A program made the position numbers and the translations under genes. A stretch of 64,000 bases of DNA, taken from contig CAUZXS010004370.1 in assembly GCA_963585895.1 (NCBI GenBank), forward strand, positions 62,001-126,000, given 5' to 3'. The stretch is from Sepioteuthis lessoniana (lineage: Eukaryota; Mollusca; Cephalopoda; Myopsida; Loliginidae). Shown piece by piece: positions 53,610 to 64,000 of this stretch (position 1 is its first letter; each line of letters begins with the position of its first letter). The notes beneath the pieces are model-generated. The model did not search any database, was not told the DNA's origin, and saw only the letters and a list, made by a program, of their open reading frames with translations.

Positions 53610-53990
53610 AGAATATGTTGAGAAATATTTTAATGTGGTTGAAGGAACCTTTTAGGGTCCTTAATATACATTCATATAAAAAAAATGGAAGTTTTAAATG
53701 AACTTACATGTTTAAGAAATTCTATCGTGTACAATGTGACACGGCGTTGTTGATTGTGCAAGGATCCTGACAATGCGGTCTGGAGCGCAAACGCACGTAA
53801 CTCAAATAAAGCGTATATGTTGAGAAATGTTTGAATGTGCTTGAAAAAACCTTTGTGTACTCCTTAGCATACGCACGTGCACGAGAAATTTGAAATTTTG
53901 AATGAAGACATATCTTTAGGAAGTGTTATCACGAGCAATTTGCCAAGATGCTGTTGGGGGACCCAAGGCTTCTGTCCATGTGGTCAGGAT
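53610..53990 (+). repeat. Old tandem duplication, about 200-bp units
   Basis: TATGTTGAGAAATATTTTAA, TGTGGTTGAAGGAACC... at 53611 recurs as TATGTTGAGAAATGTTTGAA, TGTGCTTGAAAAAACC... at 53816. The parallel continues through CATGTTTAAGAAATTCTATC / ATCTTTAGGAAGTGTTATC and GGCGTTGTTG / GATGCTGTTG. Confidence 0.6.
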
Positions 53991-54419
53991 TGCATACACG
54001 CACATGCTTGCTAATTTGTTGTTGAGACTGAAACGATTATGTTTTTGGCAAACTCACGTTATATACAACTTTGACTATGCCACCAAGAGTCAATCAACAG
54101 TACTATTTGGTAAATACGGGAGGTTATGACCTCATCTGTGACCTAGCACGAAACAACAGAAGTCTTCAGCTGGCATAGGATGCATTCTCTCATTGTTTTC
54201 TTTTATGGTTATTAAGCTAAAATACAAAAAATTTCATCCATCATTTGCCTGAATTGTCTTCTTACATAGAGTGATCAATCCATTCATCTTTTAAGTTTTC
54301 CGCGTCTCTCCGGACATTTTACACATCCTTAGAAATCAGTCCATCATTTGCTATCAGTCTTTGCTTTAACAAAGCAAATTCACGCTTTGTGATTACTATA
54401 TATATATATAGAGAGAGAC

Positions 54420-54600
54420 TGGTTTGGTTGAATACCGTGGATTGTTTCTTTTTTAAAATCTTCAAGTGAAAACATTCAAGTCTTCTCACTAGTCTTCTTA
54501 CTTCTGGGTCAAGTTGGTAAAGAAAGAACCCAACATTAGCCCAAGCGCTTTCGACCATATTGCTAGTCATCTTCGGGGATTATTTTATTTACAGAAAAAA
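54420..54600 (-). repeat. Terminal-repeat-like fragment with a hammerhead-type GTCGAAAGCGC string
   Basis: The minus strand reads CCGAAGATGACTAGCAATAT and GGTCGAAAGCGCTTGGGC. This GAAGATGAC...GTCGAAAG arrangement recurs in invertebrate retroelement terminal repeats. Attribution to a Penelope-like element is inference. Confidence 0.3.
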
Positions 54601-54609
54601 TACATTTAT

Positions 54610-55430
54610 GTGGGACAACAGGTCCCCTAGGATTAAAAGTGGATAGGGAAGAAGAGCGGTCTTTCGATGACTGAGGCCCTTGCTAATCACATTCAGTGAC
54701 CCATTTACTCATTACAATATTACAGCCATTCATCAAGTTCTGCGCAAGAATCACAATAATGCCGCAATCTCTCCATGAAACCTACATAAAACCTGAATTA
54801 AATCATTTATATACATTCAGTTGATTAAATTGGAGAATGGGAAGAAAAACCCTAAAAAATGCAGCAAAAGAAACACTCTTTAGTCGTCCCTTCATCTATG
54901 ATTGGACAGCCGACTGTTTTCTTGTATTCTAAGGCCAGAAACAAGTCGGACTGCCCCAAAGAGGAGAGCAGAACTCTTCTAAAAATGGACAAAATAAATC
55001 TAGGGGAGGAGCTTTGGCCAGGGATCGGTTATATGAATTATTTACATAAGAATACCAGATCCAACAACCTGGGGCAGGGAAACATTATAGGATTCGGCAT
55101 AATAATAAAAGTAAGGGGTATCTTGGTTGTTATTAACTAGATGACAGGTCCATGACACACAACGCTCCACTAGCTGGGGATAAAAGGGAGACAATGAAAC
55201 AACTACTTACTCGGGGTGGGGTCCGGAGAGACCCAGACAGTCGCTGCTATGTGCAGGAAGAAGAGGAAAGGATGACTCCAATGTTGCTTCCTTTCTTACG
55301 ACCAGGCTTGCTGCATGCACCCACCTTTTGTTGAATCTTATGCGGTCTAAGCATTTTCTATCACATCTGATCTTGACATTAAGTTGATGCCTAAAAAGGA
55401 ATCAGATCAAGATTAGAAAGGTTTGCGCCG
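54610..55430. other. Unassigned stretch with two short open frames
   Basis: Forward frames at 54859-55140 and 55152-55334 have no recognisable domains. Composition is less AT-rich than average. Confidence 0.3.
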
Positions 55431-55439
55431 TCATACAAT

Positions 55440-55830
55440 CCCTTCTTTCGTGTCGTCCAAATCACCATTCAGGCCACGGCTTGGATCGCTAGAAACATTA
55501 TCTACGATGTAACCAACGTCGAGCAGCACGAGCAATTTGATATCGATACAAGCCGTTCACTCATTGACGTGACAGCAAAACAGGTTAACCCACTCGCAGT
55601 AGTAGAAAGCGTGAAAAGCTGTTTTTTCCACCTCTCTGCCATAGAGGAGACAGTCAGTCATATCTGCCAGGCCCGCTTTGAAGGCTCAGTCACGAAAGGG
55701 CAGCGCATTCTGAGGGAGCTGCTAGATAAGCAAGTTGTTCAAGAAGCTCGAGCCAGGCATCCATTTCCATTGGGACCGAATCTCCCCCAGCGACCAGCCG
55801 AGTCGCTCCACGAGTGGATCCGAAATTCAG
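55440..55830 (+). pseudogene. Possible LINE ORF1-like fragment in inverted orientation
   Basis: The forward frame encodes AVVESVKSCFFHLSAIEETV, CQARFEGSVTKGQRILRELL and PLGPNLPQRPAESLHEWI. The ...SLHEWI end resembles an ORF1 segment of Tx1/L1-like LINEs in aquatic animals. It meets the opposite-strand RT at about 55830. The family call is from memory and weak. Confidence 0.3.
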
Positions 55831-57300
55831 GACATAAAGAAGAGGAGACAGGGGGCAAATCTTACGCACCGACCGCTCAATCTCGAAAGACCCTGAGCGC
55901 TTCCTGTTCAACTGCACGACTGCTCGAGGGTTGCTATATAGCATGTTAATCCATCTGCGGAATTCCGGTTCGAATCCGGCGGTTTTGGAAACTGCCGCCA
56001 GAAACCGATGATCCACCCTGTCGAAGGCCTTGGATTGATCTCACCTTATCAACGCGGCTTCAGTGTCGTCTTCTATTCCCTCTATGATCTCGCGAATCAG
56101 ATGCAGATTGTTCTGAATTGATCTTTCCTTTACTGCATACTTTTGATCAGGTCTGATCAAATCCCCGATGAAAATCCGCAAACGATTCGCCAAGATCCGG
56201 GCCAAAGTTTTTAACTCTGTGTTAAGCAGAGTTATGGGCCTGTAATCATCTAGTTCCTCCCAAACATGCTTGCCTCCTTTCTTCAGTAATGTGATCACTT
56301 GTTTGAGCAAACCAATGGTTGAACACATTCGTCAGAATCAGCACAAACATGTGCGACATCCTCAAGTACATTTTGTGGCGTAAACCATCGGGGCCTGGTG
56401 ACTTGTTGAGGCTGACATGTTTCAATGCATCGCGAACTTCACAAACATTCCGCAAGCAGCTACTTCCGCCTCCTGAAGGCAGGGGAAGTCGACAAGATAC
56501 ATGTGAAACCCCTAAAACGGGACATCAGGTAAGAGGGCAAAAGGATCACAAAAATGCACTCGGAAAGCTTCACATATCTCCCGGCCAGACTGGAGTACGG
56601 GGACTTGACGAACTCGACGTACCGATGAAGAAACATTCGCGCTTCCTTCACACGAATGTATGAATAACATTGCACGGCTTCTTTCGGAACTCACTACGAA
56701 TCTCTTATAACGCTCGCTAGTTCCTTATAACTAAATCTTCAGCTAGAGAGTCTCCCCCTTCCACTCCCCAGGAAAGTCTATTTTCTAAGGCCTCCACCTT
56801 CTTGGCCCTATCTGTTTTACGAGGTGCCCTAATGCCTCCCGGAGCGTGTAGTCGAGTTTTGGGTCGACAACTCCGGGAGAGCGTAGGGCAGTACCAAGTA
56901 AGTCCAGGTTTTGGGGTTCAAGATTCTTGATGGTGGGGGAAGTGTTTTTTCTGTTAGACAGACGAGGAAGGAGTGATCTTTGACTATGGCACCTACTGCA
57001 CCTCGAACTGGATCATAGTCCTCAACTCTATGAACCTTCAAAGAAAAGAGACCAAGACATGGCCCGGCAGGTCAACGAGGACATTAGTGAGAGTCACCTT
57101 TAGTCTTCGGTTCCCCATGTATTCCAGCGGCAATTTGTTGTGCTGGGTGACTATATTGCCCTGCACGAGCTTTTCCGCTACCTCTGCCCATGGTGACAAT
57201 ATGTCCCATGTCGCAAAACTTCTTCGGCAGAAGTAGCGACATGGAATTCCTGTAGTTTTTATGTGCTCTTCGAACCCTTCTCTTTTAAGACCGACCTGTC
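55830..57300 (-). mobile_element. Tx1/L1-like LINE remnant (ORF1 end and RT)
   Basis: Minus strand, 5' to 3'. An ORF1-like segment (GNIVTQHNKLPLEYMGNRRL, KVTLTNVLVDLPGHVL; about 57240-56900) is followed by an RT lead. The RT body reads NKSPGPDGL, LKKGGKHVWEELDDYRPITL, LNTELKTLARILANRL, AVKERSIQNNLHLIREIIEG, VDHRFLAAVSKTAGFEPEFR and ERSVRKICPLSPLLYVL. The YRPITLLN and PLSPLLYVL blocks are typical of L1/Tx1-type RTs and differ from the RTE-like copies. No endonuclease domain and no catalytic DD segment remain. At least four frame changes. Confidence 0.65.
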
Positions 57301-57429
57301 TTCTGTTTCAGAAATCGGAAATCACCAGAGATAATGTTTGGGGTTCTATTGCCTCGATGAACTCTGGGATTTGCAGGGTGTTATTTCCTTGAAATTACTT
57401 CGCGTACTTCCCTGTCTTATCCCTTTCAT

Positions 57430-58180
57430 AGTCCTCTGGTGATGTTTTGAAGCGTCCGTGTGACCAGTTCTGTATGCGGGCTTGTAGGGGTTCGCTGAGC
57501 GGGTTGAATCGGTTCGGAATCATTCATGTTCTGGCTCCCCCTCAACGACTGACTTGGAAGTGATGGCCAGTATAATTTTATTAGGCTGACCGGTGAATTG
57601 CCTATTGCTTGGGGAGATAATTTTCTTCTCCGTTGACTTTTTTCAAAGAGATCGGGTGACCCTTTGTTCCTGGGGAGCGAAGTCTTTGGCGTACATGGTT
57701 CGACGGTCAAGGCTAGGCTGGATATAAGAGGATATAAGAGGACGATTTAAATTTTATCAATTAAGCTATAGCGGCTTGAAGAAATGTTGCAGAGTCCAAT
57801 TCATCCGCAATTCCTCTTATGGTCGGTGTAGCCGCCGGAATGGCAGGCAATGGATAATGCTGGGAAGAGATCGTCAGTGGAACGGAAGCCACACGAGATG
57901 TTGTCACAATCTCCGAGCAATTGGTCGTTGAAGGAATGGTCACTGAAGTAGTGGTGGTAGGAAGAACAGTCGTCGTGGTAACGATCGCTGGGGTTATAAC
58001 AGTCGTCAGGGGTTGAGCTGCCAACAGAGCGGTCGCCACGGTATCGGTTGCCAGAATGTCGGTTGCTATCAAGTCGTCGGTCGCTATGGGATCGCTCGCC
58101 TAGAGTGAAGTAGCCAGAGTAGACCGAGCCTTGTGTCTGCCCTCTATGAGTACAAGCCTGGGAGGGAGGAACGCGCAAAG
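57430..58180 (-). other. GC-richer stretch with open frames, perhaps the 5' part of the Tx1-like LINE
   Basis: Reverse frames encode a Thr-rich stretch (TTVITPAIVTTTTVLPTTTT) and a Ser/Pro/Arg-rich one (57426-57710). Such low-complexity stretches occur in LINE ORF1 heads, and the position 5' of the ORF1-like part fits. I see no diagnostic motif. Confidence 0.3.
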
Positions 58181-58569
58181 AAAAAAAATCAGCCATAAAA
58201 AGCAAGTCCAGAAAATAAGTGTGCAAAAGGTTGAAGTAAGTCCAGCGAAAATAACTCTGCTTGCAAAAAAGAACCCTCTTTTCTTGGGCGAGCACTAAAG
58301 TCAAGCACAAGAGAGGAAGAAGCAGAATGAATAAACAAAATAAAAGCAAGAAGGAAAAAAAGTTCTCCTCCGGTGGTTCAGAGACAAAAGCTGACAAAAA
58401 ATAGCTAGAAGAAAAAATGCAGCATTGTCGTGTAAATTCAGTTAACTCCGAGTCGTCTTTGGGGGCTGTGTTAATTCGTTTGTTGCTGTGAGTTGTATAT
58501 TTATTCGGAGTGGCTTTTTTATAGATTATTGATGGGGTTGGTTCATTCAGTAAGGATGGGTGGTTAGTT

Positions 58570-58945
58570 ATTGAATACATTTAATATGCTTATACTTGTG
58601 ATGGATGCTATTTTATTTATTGTAGGTTTTTTTTTTTTACTTTTTATTGTTATTGCTACGAGGATTTATAAACGGTTTTTATAGTTATTTTCATATATGA
58701 TCTTCGTTTTGTTAATTAGGATTTTTCTTATATCCGGGGATTTGAGTTTGTCAGAGTCTTTGTTATGTTTTGTCATTATATATTGTTTTATGGCGCTCAT
58801 ATCGGAAAGGTGGTACGTAAGGCGACGAGAGAGTGTGGCTGTTGTATGGCCAATGTAGGTATTAGGTATTATGTTATTTTCTGAGAAACATTCTCAAAAT
58901 GGACATGTAAATTTATATACTACCTTAGTTTGGGTTAGATGGGGT
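58570..58945 (-). mobile_element. Penelope-like element, GIY-YIG endonuclease remnant
   Basis: The minus strand encodes VVYKFTCPF, a stop, ECFSENN, then NTYIGHTTATLSRRLTYHLS, AIKQYIMTKHNKDSDKL and DIRKILINKTKIIYENNYKN, ending TINKIASITSISILN. The Cys spacing, TYIG string and LSRRL arginine fit the endonuclease that follows RT in Penelope-like elements. Only this domain is present. Confidence 0.6.
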
Positions 58946-59267
58946 TAGAGGAGTTTGTATTATTCTTAACGATGAGGTTGGATGTTTTAAATTTAGTGTA
59001 ATAGATAATGAGTTTCATTTGTTTTTGGGGTTCGGTGGGTTTCATGTGTTTGTGAATAATGTTGGTTATTGCTAGCTCGTCTAATTTATCGTTATATATA
59101 TATATATATATTGTCATCCACAGACAGTTCCGTTGTATCACAACTTTTCAGTGTGGCTAGACACGAGATGCTTCAAACTGATATGGAAACTCGGATAAAT
59201 TTACGTCAGACTGATAACATACCTCATACTGACAGTAGTCTTAGTGTATATATTTACACATATGTGC

Positions 59268-59268
<1 letters not shown>

Positions 59269-59304
<36 letters not shown>
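59269..59304. repeat. (TA)n microsatellite
   Basis: About 17 TA units. A shorter one lies at 59091-59111. Confidence 0.9.
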
Positions 59305-59305
<1 letters not shown>

Positions 59306-59341
59306 TTATATTTGTATAAACGCAAAAACAATCACATACGC

Positions 59342-59565
59342 AGTTTGGTTTCTTTGTTTAATGGTGTATCAACCTTCACGGGTTATTTAATGCCTAAGCT
59401 ATACTTGTAAAAGTATGGCTCTTTAATCCATAGCTGGGAGGATAAGGGATTCATGCCTTTCCCAAGTTTATTAGTTTAAAAAGTAAACGTTATCGATCGA
59501 CTGGAGTTCGAACTCGCTTACGGTCCAGCACATTAGCCACTACACTGTGGGGATTCCTCCTTAAG
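59342..59565 (-). mobile_element. SINE-A, full length
   Basis: GGTTTCTTTGTTTAATGGTG, TATCAACCTTCACGGG, CATAGCTGGGAGGATAAGG, CATGCCTTTCCC, GGAGTTCGAACTCGC and CATTAGCCACTACACTGTGG. Confidence 0.8.
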
Positions 59566-60372
59566 GAATATGATTTAGACAAACTGCATGAAAGGAAATT
59601 GAAATGCACAGAACTTTGAGAAATGTCTCATCCCATTAGACATTTTTTGATCTTGAAAATAGACAATTACTCCTAGTTACTCTTTCTATCATTTCTTTCT
59701 TAGCCCTCTAACACTTGGCTGTAGAATACGCCGACTGATTCTCTGCATAAGGGTTAGACTCTCCTCCCAACGAGCGTCCTGATATGACACCAAAAGATCT
59801 GATGGTGAAGCTTCGGTTCAGCAGCTTTGGGGAATATGGAGTACTCCTTCATTGGCGTTAATTCCAGTTCCACTCTGACCCAGAGTGGTGATATCTGTTA
59901 GAGTCCCATTTATGGGTCAAATACAGCTGTTTCATCTTTTACCGAACTTGAAACCATTTAACAGTGTGCCAACGAATGACGGTTGAATTTAATTATTAGT
60001 ATTATAGAGTAATTCTGTGAAACCATTTAAATGTATGCAAACGAATACACGATGTTGAATAAAATTACTAGTGTTAATAGTAAAATTATTAGTGTTAAAA
60101 TTATAAGTGTTAAATTATTAGTGTTAAAATATATATATAATAGTGTAAAATCATTGGTGTTAAATAGTAATATTAGAAACCATCTGTGTGCTAAAAGAAA
60201 TATTAGTATTGGCAATACTTGAAAATATCAAGTGTGCACAAGTAGAAATATTAGTGTGAGATAGCATTACTTGAAACCATTAAATAATGTGCAAACAAAG
60301 GAGCTCTGCTTAGTTTTAAAATTGTTAGCTATAAACGATTCGTTGACAAATCATATACGTTTAATATAAATA

Positions 60373-62025
60373 TCATCATCATCATCATATCGTGCTGGCA
60401 GCACGGATATCCCTGACCCTCTCTCGCCACTCCTCCCTATCGTTCATCGCCCTAGGTAGGTCTTCAGGACAACAATCTGTATCCTCACATAGCTGCTGAA
60501 TGTACGTTCGAGCTGGTCGTCCTGCTTTTGCGCGGCTATGTGTGGGGATCCATAAGAGTACATCTCTTATGAGTTCATCTCTGCTTCTCCAGCAGTGTCC
60601 TGCATGTCTGGTTCGTCTAACTTGAATAGTTTTCGTGATAGGGGGCAGGTGGCCGTACAGTTGGTGTCTTGTGGGGTGTTGCTGTCAGGACTTGTTCAGG
60701 ATTGCACGCAGCATTCTTGTGTAATTGCCATCTAGTTTCTTCTCTAGCCGTTTTGTTAGCGTCCATGTAGTGCATCCATATAGCAGTATCGATGTGACCG
60801 CTGCCTGGAAGAAACTGCGTTTCATTTTATCGGTTAGGTCTGATTTCCATATAATCGATAGCCTATTGATAGCTGTCTATGCTTTCGTTAACCTCGTTTC
60901 GATGTCCTTTTCGGTTGATTCGACGCTGCTTCCTAGGTACGTGAATTTGTCTACTAGTTTAAGTTGGGTTCCTTTTAGAGTGGAGATGTCCCCCGTTTGG
61001 TTATAGCGCATGTATTCCGTTTTGTGTGCATTAACATGGAGGCCTATGCTTGCTGCTGCTCGTTCCAAACTATGCAGAAGTGTTTCGGCTTGGTCAGGTG
61101 TATTTGCCAGTATCGCTATATCATCGGCGTAGTCGGCATCGGTAATTGTTGTTGCGGGGTACCTTCTGCTTCTTCTCTTCGTCAGTTCGAAGCCATTCTC
61201 TTTGATTTTGTCAATCGATGTTCTAAGTACGTAGTCTAGACAAATGATAAAGAGGTACGGGGCCAGTGTGTCCCCTTGTAGTACTCCTGCTACAATGTCA
61301 AAGTATTCTGTGTCTCCATCCGGTGATCGTACTTTTACTTTAGTGTTTCTATAGAGAATCGTTATTGCCGCTACGGTTTCTTTAGGTATGCCGTACGCTA
61401 GTAGGATTTGTTCCATCTTTCCTCTGTGAATGGAGTCGAAAGCCTTGGTAAAGTCGACAAATATTAATGTCGCTTGTAGGTTCTTTGCCCGTACACCTTC
61501 AAGGATTCTGCGGATGGTTAATATTTGTGAGGTCGTGGATCTATTTCTTCGGAAGCCATTTTGTTTTTTTCTAAGTATGTTGTCGATTTTGGGTTCTATT
61601 CGGTTTCGTAGTAGGGCATTGTAGATTTTGGCGGCTATCGATGTAAGTGTTATGCCTCGGTAGTTTTTGGCTAATCCGAGGTCCCCCTTTTTAGGGAAGG
61701 GGACTATGCATCCCTTCATCCATCTATCTATCGGATTTTGATTGTATACTGCGTTGCAGTGTCGGAGCAGTATGTCGTCGAATTGTCTGGTCTTCCATAC
61801 TTCCGGGGGAATTTCGTCCAGCCCTGCAGCTTTCCTATTTTTGATTTTTCTGAGAACCGAGTCAAGTTCTTCTTGTGTGAACGGTCCTAGTTTAATGTCT
61901 AATTGTTTGCTAATTATTCTGGGGATTGGTTCATGCGTTATTTTTGGTGGATTTCCAAGTAAGTTTTCGAACTGCCGTTTCCACAGTTTTATTCTTTCTT
62001 GTTGGTTTGCTGTTTTAATTTTTGC
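60373..62025 (-). mobile_element. RTE-like LINE, best-preserved copy, 5'-truncated
   Basis: The 3' end at 60373 has five ATC units (TGA on the sense strand), then CGTGCTGGCAGCACG, a potential hairpin. The 5' end at about 62025 cuts the ORF in the linker (KIKTANQQERIKLWKRQFEN). Only two stop codons interrupt the ORF, so it is the youngest LINE copy here. It lies inside a module C copy. Confidence 0.85.
60400..62025 (-). pseudogene. LINE RT and C-terminal domain with two in-frame stops
   Basis: Open from about 62025 to 60877: linker, GPFTQEELDSVLRKIK, KAAGLDEIPPEVWK, FPKKGDLGLAKNYRGITLTS, FRRNRSTTSQILTIRRILEG, IFVDFTKAFDSIHRGKMEQI, GVLQGDTLAPYLFIICLDYV, the catalytic DADYADDIAIL (about 61130-61100) and GLHVNAHKTEYM. 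A TAG replaces a conserved Trp codon after RLTKA, then the frame continues through WTLTKRLEKKLDGNYTRMLR. A second Trp-to-stop change (NKS-stop-QQHP) follows, then GHLPPITKTIQVRRTRHAG and WRERVRDIRAAST. All RT palm motifs are present. The product would copy LINE RNA at a nicked target in the nucleus. The endonuclease half is missing. Confidence 0.85.
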
Positions 62026-62085
62026 TTAGCATTAAATGACTGTTAAACGTTGATATAACATTAAACCAACCAACCAACCAACCAA

Positions 62086-62384
62086 CTTTTTACGTTTCCT
62101 TTTTTTTCCTTTCATTTTCTTTCTTTCTTTCTTTCTTCCTTTCTTTCTTTTCTGCCATTTTTTTCTTCGCCTAATGTTAATCTTTATTTTTCTTCTTCTT
62201 ATATTTTGTTTTTCCGTTCTTTCATTCATTTTTTTCTTTTCTTTTTATTCTACCTTTCTCTCTTTCCCTAAATTTATTTCTTTATTCTTTATTCTTCAAT
62301 GCTGTAATTTTTCTTTTTTTTTTTTCATTTCTTTATTCTTTCTCGTTTTCCTTTTTTGACGAACACATGCTTTTTACTAACCAA

Positions 62385-62416
<32 letters not shown>

Positions 62417-62434
62417 CTTCTTCTTCTTCTTCTT
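62086..62434. repeat. T-rich tract with (TTTC)n and (CTT)n
   Basis: TTTC units at about 62120-62150 and a clean CTT array at 62384-62434. Confidence 0.9.
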
Positions 62435-62439
62435 CTCAT

Positions 62440-62775
62440 CAAATTATCTGACACGTGATCAGTCCCGCCCCACACATCGTTCTATTGCCACTGAAACATC
62501 CCAAAAATCACCTCTCTTTCCAACTCCACCATCTTACCCAACTTGATCGACTTATATTTTCGTCTGAGGAAACTCTATCGAGTCTAGCACGCAAATTCTT
62601 CACAACGCTTCCAGCCAAATCTTTGCTTTCTACTTACCATTTGCTTCACTGGAAGCCACGACTCACATCCCATTTCTTGTCAACATCCTCATTTCTTGTC
62701 ACCGTCAGAAGACTTCTTTTAGATCCCGACCACCTCACCAGACACACAGCTGCACTTACAAACAGCAATTGAGTA
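62440..62775. other. Single-copy island between CTT arrays, function unknown
   Basis: Less repetitive, with a 105-codon forward frame (62455-62772) starting MISPAPHIVLLPLKHPKNHL. No domain or signal recognised and it lies between CTT microsatellites, so I do not call it a gene. Confidence 0.3.
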
Positions 62776-62787
62776 ATGTTAAACACC

Positions 62788-62818
<31 letters not shown>

Positions 62819-62865
62819 CTTCTTCTTCTTCTTCTTCTTCTTCTTCTTCTTCTTCTTCTTCTTCT
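62788..62865. repeat. (TTC)n microsatellite
   Basis: About 25 TTC units. Confidence 0.95.
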
Positions 62866-62995
62866 CTTTTTTATTCATTTTTTACACTTTTATATTTTTC
62901 TTACTTTCTTTTTTTTTTCCGTTTTTCTAATTCCTTTATTTTCATTTTTCTGGGTTCAAGACCCTCTTTTGTCTTTTGTCTTTTTGACCTCTCCC

Positions 62996-63050
62996 TTCTT
63001 CTTCTTCTTCTTCTTCTTCTTCTTCTTCTTCTTCTTCTTCTTCTTCTTCT
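62996..63050. repeat. (TTC)n microsatellite
   Basis: About 18 TTC units. Confidence 0.95.
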
Positions 63051-63114
63051 TTAAAAATGTCCTTGATTTCCCTTTGAAAATTGGAAATTACAGATTTACC
63101 TGGATTATTTGAAC

Positions 63115-63440
63115 CTTCTTCTTCTTCTTCTTCTTCTTCTTCTTCTTCTTCTTCTTCTTCTTCTTCTTCTTCTTCTTCTTCTTCTTTCGTTCTTTCTTTC
63201 TTTCTTGTGCTTTCATTATCATATTTCTTCCTCTCATTTCTCGTTGTCTATTTCCTTCCTTTTTATTTTAATACCCCCTTCTTCTTTCTTTCTTTCTTTC
63301 TTTCTTTCTTTACTTGTCCTTTCATTCTCATATTTCTTCCTCTCATTTCTTGTCAATTTTCTTTCCTTTTTTTTATTATCCCCCACCTTCTTTTGTTCTT
63401 TCTTTTTTTCGTTCTTTCTTTCTTTCTTTCTTTCTTTCTT
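63115..63440. repeat. (TTC)n array followed by several (TTTC)n runs
   Basis: TTC units at 63115-63187, then TTTC runs around 63190-63205, 63283-63310 and 63411-63440. Long open frames here are Ser, Leu or Phe homopolymer artefacts. Confidence 0.95.
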
Positions 63441-63489
63441 TTCAAGCACCTTGTTTTTACCTTTCCACTATCATATTCAGCTTAGTAAT

Positions 63490-64000
63490 CTTAATTAACA
63501 ACACCAAAAAGCAAAATGGCAGAAATTGTAAGGCGGAAGATTGTCTTGCGTCAATGTTCTGGACGAAAAGGCCTTTCCTATCTTCAAAATCAGCTTTGGA
63601 AATAATAAATTTTACATTTTTTAATATAGACACTTATAAAGTGTTCTAAGTGAAGTAAGCCATCTTGCATTTAAAACGAAACATTTACAATCTTAGCTCT
63701 GACTTGACCTCACACGCAGACCTTTGAAACTATTTCACCCACTAGGAAGACTCTTTTCACGATTCTCAAATTTTCATTCTATTTTTATTCTATTTCCCTT
63801 ATTTCTTTCTTTCTGTTCTTTTTTTTCTTTGCTTCTCTTTGTATTTTTATTTGCTCTTTCAACTTCTTTCTTTTTTTTCATATCTCTTCCTCCTTTTTAT
63901 CATACGTTCTTATTCTTTCTATCCTTTTTATTTCATTTTCTTTTCTTTTCTTTTCTTTCTTTCCAATCAAGAACGGTCACGTGGGCCGAAGATGAAATCT
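63490..64000. other. No gene seen at the right edge
   Basis: AT-rich, then pyrimidine-rich from 63770 with a (TTTC)-like run near 63940. Nothing recognisable. Confidence 0.5.

Larger units (their letters stand above)
59710..62085 (-). mobile_element. Module C copy split by a LINE
   Basis: Head and core lie at 59710-59940 (TTGGCTGTAGAATACGCCG, CCCAACGAGCGTCCTG, AGATCTGATGGTGAAGC). Subrepeats follow to about 60370, including an ATTAGTGTTAAA minisatellite at 60065-60165. The shared tail resumes at 62026 (TTAGCATTAAATGACTG, CGTTGATATAACATTAAACC, then ACCA repeats). The LINE at 60373-62025 lies between. Confidence 0.7.

Noticed and set aside
57801-58580. 259-codon reverse frame as a host gene
   Set aside because: It crosses the gap between two transposon remnants, overlaps a different-frame Thr-rich frame and has no domain. 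Best treated as chance or LINE 5' region.
62776-63485. Long Ser-, Leu- or Phe-rich open frames
   Set aside because: They are translations of TTC and TTTC microsatellites and have no gene structure.

Overview
This 64-kb window is AT-rich animal DNA that is almost entirely repeats. I find no intact host gene, no rRNA and no functional tRNA. The repeat mix is tRNA-derived SINEs by the dozen, an RTE-like LINE ending in a TGA repeat, mariner-type remnants, Penelope-like remnants, a Mag-type Gypsy fossil and very many (TA)n, (TC)n, (TG)n and (TTC)n runs. It fits a mollusc, most likely a cephalopod such as an octopus. That assignment rests on recognising the repeat proteins by eye, not on a search. 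The window reads as intergenic or large-intron sequence.

Layout. 1-1015 holds two tandem 3' fragments of one LINE. 1796-3640 is a SINE cluster with nested insertions. 4992-9364 is a degraded Gypsy element on the minus strand with both LTRs. 9430-14720 is a dense patchwork of two families: SINE-A, and a longer repeat here called module C. It includes a solo LTR (13476-14040) inside a SINE. 15860-20590 holds LINE fragments, a tripled module C core, a perfect palindrome, a 67-bp tandem array and a SINE with three tails. 24029-26142 holds a mariner remnant and a transposon-like element with long inverted ends around about 22 copies of a 38-bp satellite. 27796-35210 is mainly SINE-B copies, two distantly matching AT-rich blocks and a LINE; a short open frame resembling a secreted-peptide exon lies at 29843-30100. 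36455-44940 carries module C copies, a maT-like transposase remnant, hammerhead-like motifs and a Penelope remnant. 45480-48963 is the longest RTE-like LINE (endonuclease plus RT), split by a SINE. 52245-58945 holds LINE, Tx1/L1-like and Penelope remnants. 59710-62085 is a module C copy split by the best-preserved LINE RT. The last 2 kb is mostly (CTT)n and (TTTC)n.

Family names used here. SINE-A: tRNA-like head and a tail with GATATGCCATTAAAC. SINE-B: tRNA-like head with GGTTCAATCCC. SINE-F: tRNA-like head plus a body with AACTCTGAATTCAAACC. SINE-D: tRNA-like head plus a body ending near GCATCTAAGCAAAAAG. Module C: no tRNA-like head, internal subrepeats, same tail as SINE-A. The SINEs, module C and LINEs form a retroposon ecology in which each copy has been target and inserter; several insertion orders can be read from target-site duplications. 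Stretches not listed are AT-rich DNA in which I see nothing definable.
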